A stretch of DNA of 64,000 nt from Tribonema minus (Eukaryota > Sar > Xanthophyceae > Tribonematales > Tribonemataceae), in the NCBI GenBank assembly GCA_017506865.1, contig JAFCMP010000390.1, positions 372,001 through 436,000 on the forward strand, given 5' to 3'. The first letter of the stretch is position 1, and every line of letters begins with the position of its first letter. The translations under genes and the position numbers were made by a program. Positions 35,367-45,500 of the stretch are shown one piece after another. Below the pieces are notes generated by a model. The model did not search any database and was not told the origin of the DNA. It saw only the letters and a list, made by a program, of their open reading frames with translations.

Positions 35367-36667
35367 TTCGCCTACAAACAACAGAGAGTGCACGGCAATT
35401 GCTTGGTTCGGACCCCTTGTGAGGGTGGTGTAGGGGGCCCGGGTGGGGGGGGGGGGGGGGGGGGGGGGGGGGTACACGAGCGCTGACAACGGCTGTGCAA
35501 CACAGGCCACTACGCATGCGCTTTCGTGTACGCGCAGCACGGCCGCAGTGCCACTCTCTCGCCTAGCGCCATACGCACATGCGCACGCTGCAGATGCCGC
35601 AGAGCAGCGTTACATCAGATGCCATCAGTGCAATGGCCGCAGCGCAGCGCACAACGCACGCAGCAACAGGACTTGCCTGCATGACGCGGCTGTCATGCGC
35701 TGGCCAGCCGCTGACATCCCCACTGCATATAGTGCGCACATGTACAGAGCCTGATGCGGAAGTTCCGCTATGGTCATAGTCTCAACACACGCTGCAGCCA
35801 AGTCTGCCATGTTCCGGCTGCCAAGCCGTTGCACATCGTGCATGGATCACGGCATCGGCACTTGCCGACTGCATTTGCTCCGCAGCGAGCACGGCGTCAT
35901 GACGCCAACGTACGTACCTGTCGTGCACGCTCAAATACCAGTCTGAGCCTGAGCTTGAGGCAGCACATCGTGAAACCGCTCAGTCAACAACAGCTAACAT
36001 TTGCAGCACGTAGCCCTCAACATGTGCAGAGAGCATCATCTCATGGGTGTCAATTCCAATCGTGTACATACCTGTGCCGTGGCGCCCTGCCACGTTGTGA
36101 TGTGGGGATTCACTGCTACGCACACAGCCATCAGCACACATGCGACGCTCACAAATACGACGCTGGCACTTTGGTGGAAACGAAAGCCATCTATTCGCGT
36201 TCTGCTGCTGCTGCTGCTGCTGCTGCGTGCCTCGCATCAATGAATGCCTGAGCTATGGCGTGTGCTACGGAGCAGGCGCGTGGCGGGCAGGGGGGCATGC
36301 GTACCACGCGCCGCCGCAGGCGCAACAAGAGGTTGCAAACCAGCGTGAGCTCGCCCCCTCGCGGGCCATGCGCACCGCACACGCAAAGCGCCGCGTCAAT
36401 CATCCGCGCTGACCATGCACCTCTGTCGATGTGCCCGCTAAACTCTATGCATCGTGGAGCGTTGTGCCCTGCGCTGTGCGGCAAGGCCTGCTCAGGCCAG
36501 GCAGCAGCGCCGTTGCGCACGCCGAAGAGGGGGGGGGGGGCAACTCCCCTCTAGTAGGAATGCAGGAGAGGCTCCAAGCAGGGCGCCAGGGACCGCTGCT
36601 GCCGCAGCACCGTGGCCTGCTGCTGCTGCGACGCCATCCTCATGCCGCTGCTGCGCCATGAAAGCCC
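35367..36667. other. Intergenic region between convergent genes
   Basis: The small HSP (+) and the WW-domain gene (-) both end into this 1.3 kb. It holds G runs near 35443-35472 and 36530-36540 and a CTG run near 36207-36225. I see no gene and no clear polyadenylation signal. Confidence 0.5.
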
Positions 36668-38350
36668 CTAGCTTGTGGGCTGGTCCCACTTGACCTCCCC
36701 CGTGGCCACGTTCCAGTAGTAGACCAGCTTGGTCGCCGGGTCATCGACCGCTCTCCAGTTGGGCGGCAGCGGCGTCGGCGTCGCGACGACGCGCCGCGCC
36801 TGCTGCCCGCTCGCGCCTGCAGCACCGGCAGCTGAGGCCGCCTTCGCCGGCTGGAAAACTTCAACTGGCACTACTTCTGGCTGCTGCTGAGCGGCGCCAC
36901 TACCCCTTCCGCCTTGCACAGCACTGCCGGCAGCGCCGCCGCCACGGCCGCCGAAGCCCGCTGCTCGCTGCTGCTGTTGCTGCAGCTGCGGCGGCGTGCC
37001 GCGGCCGCCGCCGTAGGGCAGCTGCTGCATCTGCTGCTGCTGCATTTGCTGCTGCTGCATCTGCTGCGGCGGCCTCTGCTGCTGCTGCTGGTGCTGCGGC
37101 GGCGGCTGCTGCTGCTGTATGTGTGGTGGAAACCCTTGCTGCTGCTGCGCGAACGGCGCGCCATTGCCCACTTGTCGCTCTCCGCGCCACTCCTGGCCAT
37201 TCCTGCTGCCGCCAGGGCCTCCTGGCACCTGATGAGCGCCTGCAGGGCCCGGCGCAGGATACCCACTGCTGCCGCCAGATGCTGCGCCATAGGCCATTGC
37301 CTGCGGTCCGCCGCCGCCGCTGCCCGGCGCGCTGCCGCCGGGAGGGCCTCCGCCATTCTGCCCCGCACCCGCGCGCGCCTGCTCCTGCTGCTGACGCACG
37401 AGCCACGCAGGCAGGTTGTTCACCTGGCCGCGTCCGCGGCCCGCCATGTTCGGCAGGCGCTCGATAGCGTGCCCGGGCCCCACGACACCCGCGGCAAAGC
37501 CGCCAACGCCGCCCATCGCGCCGCCGCCGCCGCCGCCGTACGGGCCCTGCGCCTGCGGCGGCATCTCCGGCCCGGCGTTGCTGTAGGCGGCGCTCTGGCG
37601 CGGCGGCGGCACGTCTCGCGCTCCACCGGGCGCGCCTCTGTAGTCGTTGTTGGCCCGCCCTGCGAGGACGGGGCCTGCAGCGGCGTGCGCGGCAGGGGGG
37701 GGGGCGCCGCGGTCCGCACCGGCGCCGCGCGCTCTGTCAGCGTTGTAGGCGTCGGATGGACCATTGCGGTCGAACCCGGCGTTGGTGGGGGGAGGTGCAC
37801 TGCCGCCGCCGCTAGCGCCGCGGTAAGGCGCGCCAGCTGCAGCAGCCGCAGCGGGCGGCGGCGCTGCGCCCCCGCCTTCCTGCTGCTGCTTCGTCAGCCA
37901 TGCCGGCAGAACGAGGTCGCGCCCCCGCCCTCGCCCCACAGGCGGCACTGCTGCGGGTTGCTGCTGCGGCGCCACGCCTCTCATGGCGCCAGCGCGCGGC
38001 GGCGGCGACGGGGATCTCTCTCGGCGCGGTGGCGGCACGGCGCGGCGCGGGGATCGGTCCCGACGCGGTGATCGGTCTCGACGCGGTGAACGATCTCGAC
38101 GCGGTGGGGACCGATGAGGGCGCGAGCTACCTCGGTCCCGGTCTCTGCTGCCATCGCGGGTTGAGCGCCTACTTGAGGGCGAGTGTGTCTCCTTCCGGGC
38201 GGGTGGGTTAGAGTAGATGGCATCGCTCCACTCCCTGTCTCCCGCGCTCTTGGCTCTGTCCTTGCCACGACTCTTGCTCCTGCTGTCGCGCCTGCTGCTG
38301 CGGGCTCTGCCGCTCCTCCTGTCTCTGCTTCGGCTCCTGCTCCGCGGCAT
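36668..38350 (-). CDS. SR-rich WW-domain protein, probable pre-mRNA processing factor
   Basis: A single 560-codon exon. Residues 1-125 are Arg/Ser/Asp-rich (MPRSRSRSRDRRSG, then tandem RDRSPR units), typical of SR-type nuclear splicing proteins. Two copies of a GRGRG...LPAWL..QQQ motif follow (DLVLPAWLTKQQQ, and later QVNNLPAWLVRQQQEQ). A long Gly/Pro/Gln/Ala-rich middle then leads to a C-terminal WW domain (LPPNWRAVDD, KLVYYWNVATGEVKWDQP, ending QPTS). Its two Trp and the central YYW fit the proline-binding fold. The closest functional analogues are PQBP1- or PRP40-type WW proteins, but I cannot assign orthology. It is the only intronless gene in the window. The start is the first Met after upstream stops and begins the SR block. 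It is divergent from TXNDC9, 470 bp away. Confidence 0.8.
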   Translation of the reverse strand: MPRSRSRSRDRRSGRARSSRRDSRSKSRGKDRAKSAGDREWSDAIYSNPPARKETHSPSSRRSTRDGSRDRDRGSSRPHRSPPRRDRSPRRDRSPRRDRSPRRAVPPPRRERSPSPPPRAGAMRGVAPQQQPAAVPPVGRGRGRDLVLPAWLTKQQQEGGGAAPPPAAAAAAGAPYRGASGGGSAPPPTNAGFDRNGPSDAYNADRARGAGADRGAPPPAAHAAAGPVLAGRANNDYRGAPGGARDVPPPRQSAAYSNAGPEMPPQAQGPYGGGGGGAMGGVGGFAAGVVGPGHAIERLPNMAGRGRGQVNNLPAWLVRQQQEQARAGAGQNGGGPPGGSAPGSGGGGPQAMAYGAASGGSSGYPAPGPAGAHQVPGGPGGSRNGQEWRGERQVGNGAPFAQQQQGFPPHIQQQQPPPQHQQQQQRPPQQMQQQQMQQQQMQQLPYGGGRGTPPQLQQQQQRAAGFGGRGGGAAGSAVQGGRGSGAAQQQPEVVPVEVFQPAKAASAAGAAGASGQQARRVVATPTPLPPNWRAVDDPATKLVYYWNVATGEVKWDQPTS

Positions 38351-38820
38351 GGTGCTCTAGCGCTATGTGCTGCTCTCATCAACAGCGTAGCCAAACGAAA
38401 GCAACATGCACCAACTCGGGGAGCTGAGGAAGTGGCCGGTGTGCCAGTAGCAAATAAGCGCATGACGTGATAGCTAAAGGTTTTGGGCGCTTCGCTAGCA
38501 TGATGGCAGCCGATGCGGTGCACACAGCGTGCATCCAAAACCCAACAATCAGGACTCACCAGATGATTGTCGATGCAGTGGCAACGGTGCTAGGTGCACT
38601 GAGCCAGGTCTTCAGCAATGGACAGCAGCACGCAAAGCGCCCCTCCTCAGCACACCGACAACAACAGCGCCAGAAGCAGCCTGTGTGAAGTTGGCCAAGC
38701 GACATCTCCCACATACATACGGTACCGCCAGATCGGATTGCGCGCTTTTTTGTTTTTGTTTTTAGGAACAGTGCTGCTTGTGTGCTGTGGCGCAAGGGAG
38801 TGCACTAGTGTAAGCTGATC
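38351..38820. promoter_or_regulatory. Divergent promoter region of the WW gene and TXNDC9
   Basis: 470 bp separate the two start codons, so both promoters must lie here. A T-rich stretch near 38747-38764 lies 55-75 bp before the TXNDC9 ATG. No specific factor site was recognised. Confidence 0.4.
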
Positions 38821-41800
38821 ATGAATCTTGGGGGCCTGGAAGCTATCGCCAGCGAGATCGCGGGTCAGGCAATCTTGGACCATGCAAAAGACACGGAGTC
38901 GAAACTGGTAAGCATCGGTTTTGAACTGTCGAGGGCGTCACGTGGCCACTGAGACTGAAGGCAGTGCTGGCTTGTATGCTTGTCGCCGCAAATAGTACAT
39001 TGCGGCTGCGTTTCGCGGTCATAGCATTTGCAAGACGGTGGTGCGACATCTTCGTTCGATGATTGTCAACTGGCACCCGCCTCCGACTTGAGCTTTGACA
39101 TATGCTCATGGCTTTGCAAATATTCAAAGTTCAAATTATGTTCACCTGTTCACACGTTGCTCTGAGCCCAATATGACTTGAACGTGATTGTCGCTCGTCA
39201 CGTGAGCAGCAAAATCAAAAATGCTCATTGCATTCTAGTCGAATGCATGGTATCCCCCCCCCCAGCAAAATTTGCAGATCTGCTAAACAAGCAATCTCTC
39301 ACCGCATACCTGCAACTGAGGTACAGAGTTAGATTGACCAGCCTTCGACTTGGCTTCTTTCTACACGTCATTTATTGCTGCCGTGCTGCCGCAGACACTG
39401 CTCTGCTTGCTGCTCTTGTCCATCAGGGGTGCTGGGCACAGTAGACGTAGCGGCTATCCCACCCAGTGCGGATCACTGGACACAAGGAGGGCGAGCTCAA
39501 AAACTTAGGTTGCCCGCGTGCACTGCAGCTGGCAAACCTGCGTTGCATCGGTGTGGACCTGTGAAAGCGGACCTGTCAGTTTCATCGTATCATCACCCTT
39601 TTGCACACCAACTGTCTCTGACTGATCACCTCCCTGTTTGTTTATTCAACCGCGTCTTCTCATTCAGGATGAGCGGATAGCCAAGCTGGATCAGATGGAT
39701 GAGGACGACTTTGAGAAACTGAGGGAGCGACGAAAACTGCAGATGATGAAGCAGCACGTAAAGGAGCAAGAGTGGCGGGCGAATGGCCATGGCAGATGCT
39801 CTGAGCTGTCAGATCAGGTATCTACTAATTTGATGCATGCTTTCGTGGGCCATTGTAGTCCGCGTGGCGATATCGTCAAGCTCTGGTTGCAACAGGGCAT
39901 GGGCTGTTTGCATGTTAGTGCGCTTGGTTCCTTGTTGGAACCACTGGGGCGTGCTCAAATTAGAGAACAAAACTTGTGTGGGCTGCTGAGCTGTAGTGCT
40001 CACGCAACCATTCAGGCTGCTGAGACGCTGCCGTGCTAATAATCTCAATGCACCAGCAGCGCGCGCCCTGCATCACTGCTGATTGATTGCACAAACTTCA
40101 AGGATGAACCGTTTTCATGGGTTGGGACAGCACTGCACTGCTGTACCTGCGCAATTTCGATAGCAGAACTGCTTGCCAGGTGGCAGCAGCTTGAGGAGTA
40201 TGCGGCTGCCGACAGCATGCACAAGATGAGTTGCGTACGCAAGCAGTGGTGCGCATGCATGCGCACTCGCGCAGCTCACCGGTGCCTGCTGCGCATCCGA
40301 TGAGCACCGGTGCCTGCTGCGCATCCGATGAGCATTGTATGAGTTGTCACGTGACGACGACGTCATGTCACACAACTCATTGCAGCAGGTCCATCGTGAT
40401 GCGTGGAAATGACAGCAATAACGACGGCGGCAATTAAGGCAATTGCGTGGCCTGCTCACAGCCTGAGAGCTCATGACTTCCTTTCTGACGCGCCGCAGTG
40501 GCGCACTTTGCTCTAACGGGCCACTGCTCCAGCGTCTTCGTTATGTTGCCGCCAACCTGCAGAAGCAAATCAAGCCATCATTGTGCCACTTTGAGCGGTC
40601 ACATACGCTTTAAATTCTCAGCACCCCCGCGCGCCGCACGATGGCGCGCGCTGATTCCTGCGCCGCCGCTCTTGCCTCACCGCCGCGCGCACACGTGCAC
40701 GCCGCTACCCACCGCAGGGCGAGTTCTTTGCGGCCGCGAAGAAGAGCTCGAGCATGGCCGTGCACTTCTACCGGCCGACCACGGCGCGCTGCGCGATCGT
40801 GGACGCGCGCATGGAGCGCCTCGCGCCGCGCCACGTGGAGACACGCTTCTGCCGCATCGACGCCGAGAAGTCGCCATACCTCGTGGAGAAGCTCAACATC
40901 GTGGTCATGCCCACAATACTGCTCGTCAAGGTGAGCCGCGGCGCTGCGCCGCTGCGTGCTTGGGCATGTGTTGCACGCGGCTGGGTCGGAGCAGCGTCAT
41001 TGCGGAGCGCGCGCGGCGCTGGCGTTGCCTGTCCTCGCCGCGGAGTTGTCGTTCGGTTCAGGACGCACAGTGACGAGGAGAACGCGTGCATTCACCATGA
41101 GTTGCCTGCCGGATGGAGCTCTGTAGGTGTGTAGTTCGCTCCGCGCAGCCATGCGCTTCGTCAAGGGAACGGCGTGTTTTGCGTTTGGGACGACACGGCA
41201 GGGGCAGTTGCCTCGCCTCAGTGTGAGCGCCTGCAAACACATGGCAGCGCGACACTCCCCCTTTGGCCACGCATGTGACTGCGGGCGTGTGCGCATGTAT
41301 GAGTCGCCGGCAGATAGCTTTGCTGCGTATCCATCACGCACTACTGCTGACGTTGCCGCCGCTGCGTCTCGTGTGCGCTCCGCTCTCGCTGCGCAGGATG
41401 GCAAAACAGTGCATCAGATACGCGGCTTCGACGAGCTGGGCGGCACGGACGACTTCCACGAAGACATGCTCGCGTGGGTCATATCCCAGTACGGCTGCTG
41501 CAAGTTCGAGGTGCGTACGCGCTTACGTGCTGAGTCTCTGCGCGCCGGTGTTTGCGCACCTGCACTTGTACAACGTCTCATTGTACCAGGTTGTCGCGCG
41601 CCGCAACGCTGTTGCGTGAGTCCGCTGTCACCGCGTTGCCGTGTGCTGCGTGTCTGTATCTTTTCAGTCTAATGAGGATGCATGCTGACGCAGGCGCAGT
41701 GAACCAAAGCCGTCGACCATGGGGAAAGTGTATCGCGTTATTAGATGGGGCTGCGTCATGTGCTGCGTGCAGACGCCGCGGCAACTCTGCACGCTCTCAC

Positions 41801-42171
41801 TGTGCTGCTAATGCGCCTCATGCACGAGGTAACGGATCAGCATGCCGCCTTCTCGTGCCTCTGACCACCGATGTCATCGCTTGGCAAGCGTCAGTAAAGA
41901 GCTGCCTGCACGCTCTCTGTCGGCCACACTTATCTGGATCTATTGCTGGTGTATGGGCTGTCATGCTACACTGTTTCTGCCGACAGCTGTGCTGACACGT
42001 GATATCGCACCCGCTGCGCTGTTGCCTTGAAATGTGCGTTGGTCGCAGGGCGATCCTCCGATGGACCCGACGAAGAGAAGCGGCGTGAATAGCATCGGCA
42101 TGGCATTCGCAGGGAAGAGCATAAGGGAGGGCGGTGGTTTGGATAGTGATGATGAAGGCTACAGCGACTAG
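38821..42171 (+). CDS. TXNDC9: Thioredoxin domain-containing protein 9 / phosducin-like protein 3
   Basis: Cytosolic co-chaperone of the CCT chaperonin (PhLP3) that influences tubulin and actin folding. Exons 38821-38907, 39668-39817, 40718-40930, 41397-41510 and 42049-42171 join in phase 0 to give 228 aa, close to the ~226 aa usual for the family. Residues 30-72 contain the diagnostic helix DERIAKLDQMDEDDFEKLRE and continue to EWRANGHG. The thioredoxin-like domain follows: MAVHFYRPTTARCAIVD (single Cys in place of CxxC), then RIDAEKSPYLVEKLNIVVMP, then RGFDELGGTDDFHEDML. The acidic tail DSDDEGYSD matches family members. An AATAAA lies 31 nt after the stop. It is divergent from the WW gene and followed head-to-tail by the FUSC-like gene after 420 bp. 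Confidence 0.95.
40277..40332 (+). repeat. Perfect 28-nt tandem duplication
   Basis: The 28-nt unit CACCGGTGCCTGCTGCGCAT followed by CCGATGAG occurs twice without change in the second TXNDC9 intron, directly before a palindrome. Confidence 0.95.
40339..40380. repeat. Near-palindrome able to form a hairpin
   Basis: ATGAGTTGT at the left end pairs with ACAACTCAT at the right, and the inner GTGACG/CGTCAT arms pair partly. The structure is about 42 nt with a short loop and lies in a TXNDC9 intron. Confidence 0.7.
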
Positions 42172-42201
42172 CGCGAGAGCATCACGTGTACCTGGTCAAC
42201 A

Positions 42202-42207
42202 AATAAA
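42202..42207 (+). promoter_or_regulatory. Candidate polyadenylation signal of TXNDC9
   Basis: AATAAA 31 nt downstream of the TXNDC9 stop codon, in a locally A-rich stretch. Confidence 0.45.
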
Positions 42208-42591
42208 ACATCTCAGAATTCCGCCAGTGTCATGAGTGCTACTTAGATCATGGGGCTGCTTTTTTGTTGAGCTGTGCATGCGCTTGCTACGCCTGCACGA
42301 GTGCGGGTCGCGTCCTTCAAGAAAAAGTGCTACATAATGACGTGCAACAACTCACGTCCTTTGCATTACCGTTGCCATGTGCTGTTGCCACGAGGATGTG
42401 TGGTCGGTCTTTGACTTTGACTGGGTTTATTCTCTGCCACGTCACACGTAACGGCTTTTTTGAAAGAGTCGAGGTTGGTGCGGTGCCGTGCGCTGAGCTG
42501 GCATGTCCCGCTAGTCATCTGCCGTGGCGCAGCGGCAGTAAAGCGCTAATCAGTCGAACCTGAGTTGTTGCAGCGGTTCCTGAAAGCCGCC
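42208..42591. other. Intergenic gap and FUSC-like gene upstream region
   Basis: This 384 bp holds the rest of the TXNDC9 3' side and the promoter of the next gene. The start context GCCGCCATGC at 42586-42595 is a strong Kozak-type match. The stretch near 42526-42560 only loosely recalls a tRNA D-arm and has no complete cloverleaf. Confidence 0.4.
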
Positions 42592-45500
42592 ATGCTGGAG
42601 CCGGACGTCGAGCGCCAAGATACGCAGGGCTATCGAAAGCAAGATCTGGAGGCAACGAGGGACCAGCCTCCTTTGTCTCCTCAACCGGAAGCAGCCCAGT
42701 ACGTGGAGCAGAGCACACCCGTATATGTGGCTGAGAGCGAATTCAGAAGAGGTAGATCACATCCCACGTCGTGCTCGCTCTCTGGCATGATTCTCTGTGT
42801 CCGGAGTGCTTGATTTGCTGGCCATGTGCGTATAGATCAAATCCCTCTCGTCCATGCATACTGTTACGTCGTACTTTTGAAAGCAATGGTTGATGTTGCG
42901 CCACGGCCGATGCCGCATGCACTCATGCCCTGGCAGGCTTGGAGGCCTCGTTCCGGACAGCTCTGGCGACGCTGATCTCGCTGGTGTGGATCACCTTCAG
43001 GGCTGATCCTCACCCTGTGATCTTCATAAACACTATCCTGGCGATAGTCACCACTCTGGATACGGCAGGCGCAACGCTGGTGGCACAGGTGACGATTAGA
43101 TCTCGCTCTCGCGCACAGTGGCCAGTAATCTCAGTCAGGGTTTGACTGCGCTGTTGCCCGCACCGCGCATCGAGTAAGTGTGAGCCAACATCGAGCAGCC
43201 GTTCTGATCATGCATTGCCTGTGTATAACGCATGCATCTACCACAGATGCACATGCTGCCGCACCTTGAGGCTATATCACAAAGTTAAGTACGTGAAGCG
43301 CACAAGTGCTTGTAACAGGCACACACATGACGCTGCAAGCCGGCTGCTGACTGAATGTGCAACCTGCGCCGCTGCATGCACCACATGCATTTTTCTGTGC
43401 AGCTGAGCGTGCTGCACGGAGTGAGCCTCGCTGCTGCGCTGGCCGTCATCACGGAGGTGAGAAAATGGCGCCTGCCGTGCACCTGCTTGATGTTCAACTT
43501 GGTCCAGGCGAGAGTATGGCACCAAGCAAGGACGACAGCGATACGCTGCACAAAGCTGAGGTCTGCATGGCATCTGCTGCTGATTAGCACCATACATGAA
43601 GTGTCTGGGCTGCCGGACGAGGCATCCGGTCCCTGACTGCTCTGAAACTGACCACACATGCGACTTCTTGCATTGACGCACGATGCTGTGTTCACACACG
43701 ATGCTTGAATTTAATGCGCCCTAGATGGGGACTCGAGCGGTGCCCATCTGCCGCATAGCAACAGCGTCTGACTGCACGGCATTCATCACAGTCAGCACCT
43801 CCATGCGCACACATTATTCACTTTTATCGTCCACTCTTCTATGCCCAATCCTTCAGCTGGTGGCGCGCAACAGTGCGTGGGGCACGGGCATGTGCATCTT
43901 CATTGGCAACTTCCTGATCCTGCGGCGGCGGCGACTCGATGTCCTGGGCAGAAGGTGCAGTTTTCATGTCCTTTATGCAACAGCGGCCGTTTTTGCAGTT
44001 GGCGCTCCGAGCCAATGGTAGAGGCTCAGAAGCACAATCGTCAGTGCGTTGCATGCACGGCATTCCCTGCATTCGCCGCACACACGCAAGCCGCGCAGGA
44101 GACAACACTGCATTGCGGCTTTGAGCACTGCATTGCGGCTTTGTTGCTCATTGATCACCTCATTCCCAAACTGACGCATCAGTGCTGCGTTACGTTTGCA
44201 TAGCACAGTGGCCCATCACCTGGCGCCGCTGGACGCCCAGCGCTCAGAGCCAGACCGCGGCAACAGCGCCGTGCATCAGTGGAGACAATTGAGCTCGCAG
44301 CCCGCATCAGGCTCCGTGTATTGACACAGCGTGGTGCGATCTGACTGGCTGCAGGTTGGGGTGCGCGACGCTGCTCGCTGCGGCGCTGTCCTTCCGAACG
44401 TTGGGCGTGGACGGCTGGAGCAGCTACCTGTGGGCCTGGTGAGCGGCCGCCCTTGCAACGCACAACGCGCCGTGAAGTCGTATGCAGCTTTGCCGGTGAC
44501 TCGTCATGTTTCAGGGTGTGCGATGGATGCGGCACAGTGACAACCGCGCACTGCTTCTGCTGCCGCCGATCATAAAGCAATTGCTTGTTGACACGGTAGC
44601 CAGTGTTTGACACTGCGCGGCGTGTGCAGCGTCAACCACAGCCTGCTCGCAATCATCTGGGCTGTGCATCAGTCACGAGATGACGGCGTCAGCCCGCGTC
44701 TCAGCGGGCCCTAAAGGATTGGACGGGCACGTGCCATCGCACTGAAAAGCTGTGCGTGTGCATGCTCTCGCGCCTTGCCGTTGCGAGCATAGCAGCCTGC
44801 TTGCGCACGCATGTCATTCAGCTGCAGCGTCGCATGAGTCAACAGCGAGCTCAGCACCAGCACGACAGCTGTCACGCACAACCAATGACACGACTTCTCT
44901 CTGCCATCCGTCTGCACATGTGCTCTGCGCTGACGTTGCATGCCGTAGGCTGCGCGGCATTGTGGAGGGCGGCATCTGCTCGTTGCTGGCCTCCCTGCTC
45001 CCGTACCCCCGGCTCGCCATCAGGTGAGGCATGGACGACTTCAACTTCAACTGAGCGTTGCTGTGTCAGCTGAGCAATGCTTGCTTGCGCCGCGCCCGTG
45101 TGACACTTGCGAGGAGCATCCTGGTAGCGAGACAGCGCTGCAGCCATGATTGCAACAGTCCCCTGCCTCATTGATGCTGTGGGCTACCATTCGATGTGCT
45201 GTGTGCTGAGCTGAAAGAGCCAAGCAGTGCTTGGCAAGTCAACTGGTAATTGAATCTTAGACCTAGTCTGTGTAGTGGCGGGCCGTGCTGCACAAGCAGG
45301 TCATGGCTGACCCACTCGATCTTGTGCTTGTGACAAGACCATTCACTGGCGGCACGCTGCTTGAACTTACAGATCCGACCGCCTCCACTCGAACCCTTGC
45401 TCCAGCCCGCACCTCACATGCTTATGTAAGGCACAAACCACGTGTTACATTTCAGCTACACGAGACGCTCAGTTGCCCCTTCCGCTGCTGATGCTCTGCA

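Noticed and set aside
36914-38071. 385-codon + strand open frame
   Set aside because: Antisense of the WW-domain gene. The minus frame has a real WW domain and SR repeats, while the plus frame is low-complexity Leu/Arg.
42526-42560. tRNA-like GTGGCGCAGCGGCAG segment
   Set aside because: Only a D-arm-like piece; no anticodon stem, TpsiC arm or acceptor stem can be formed.
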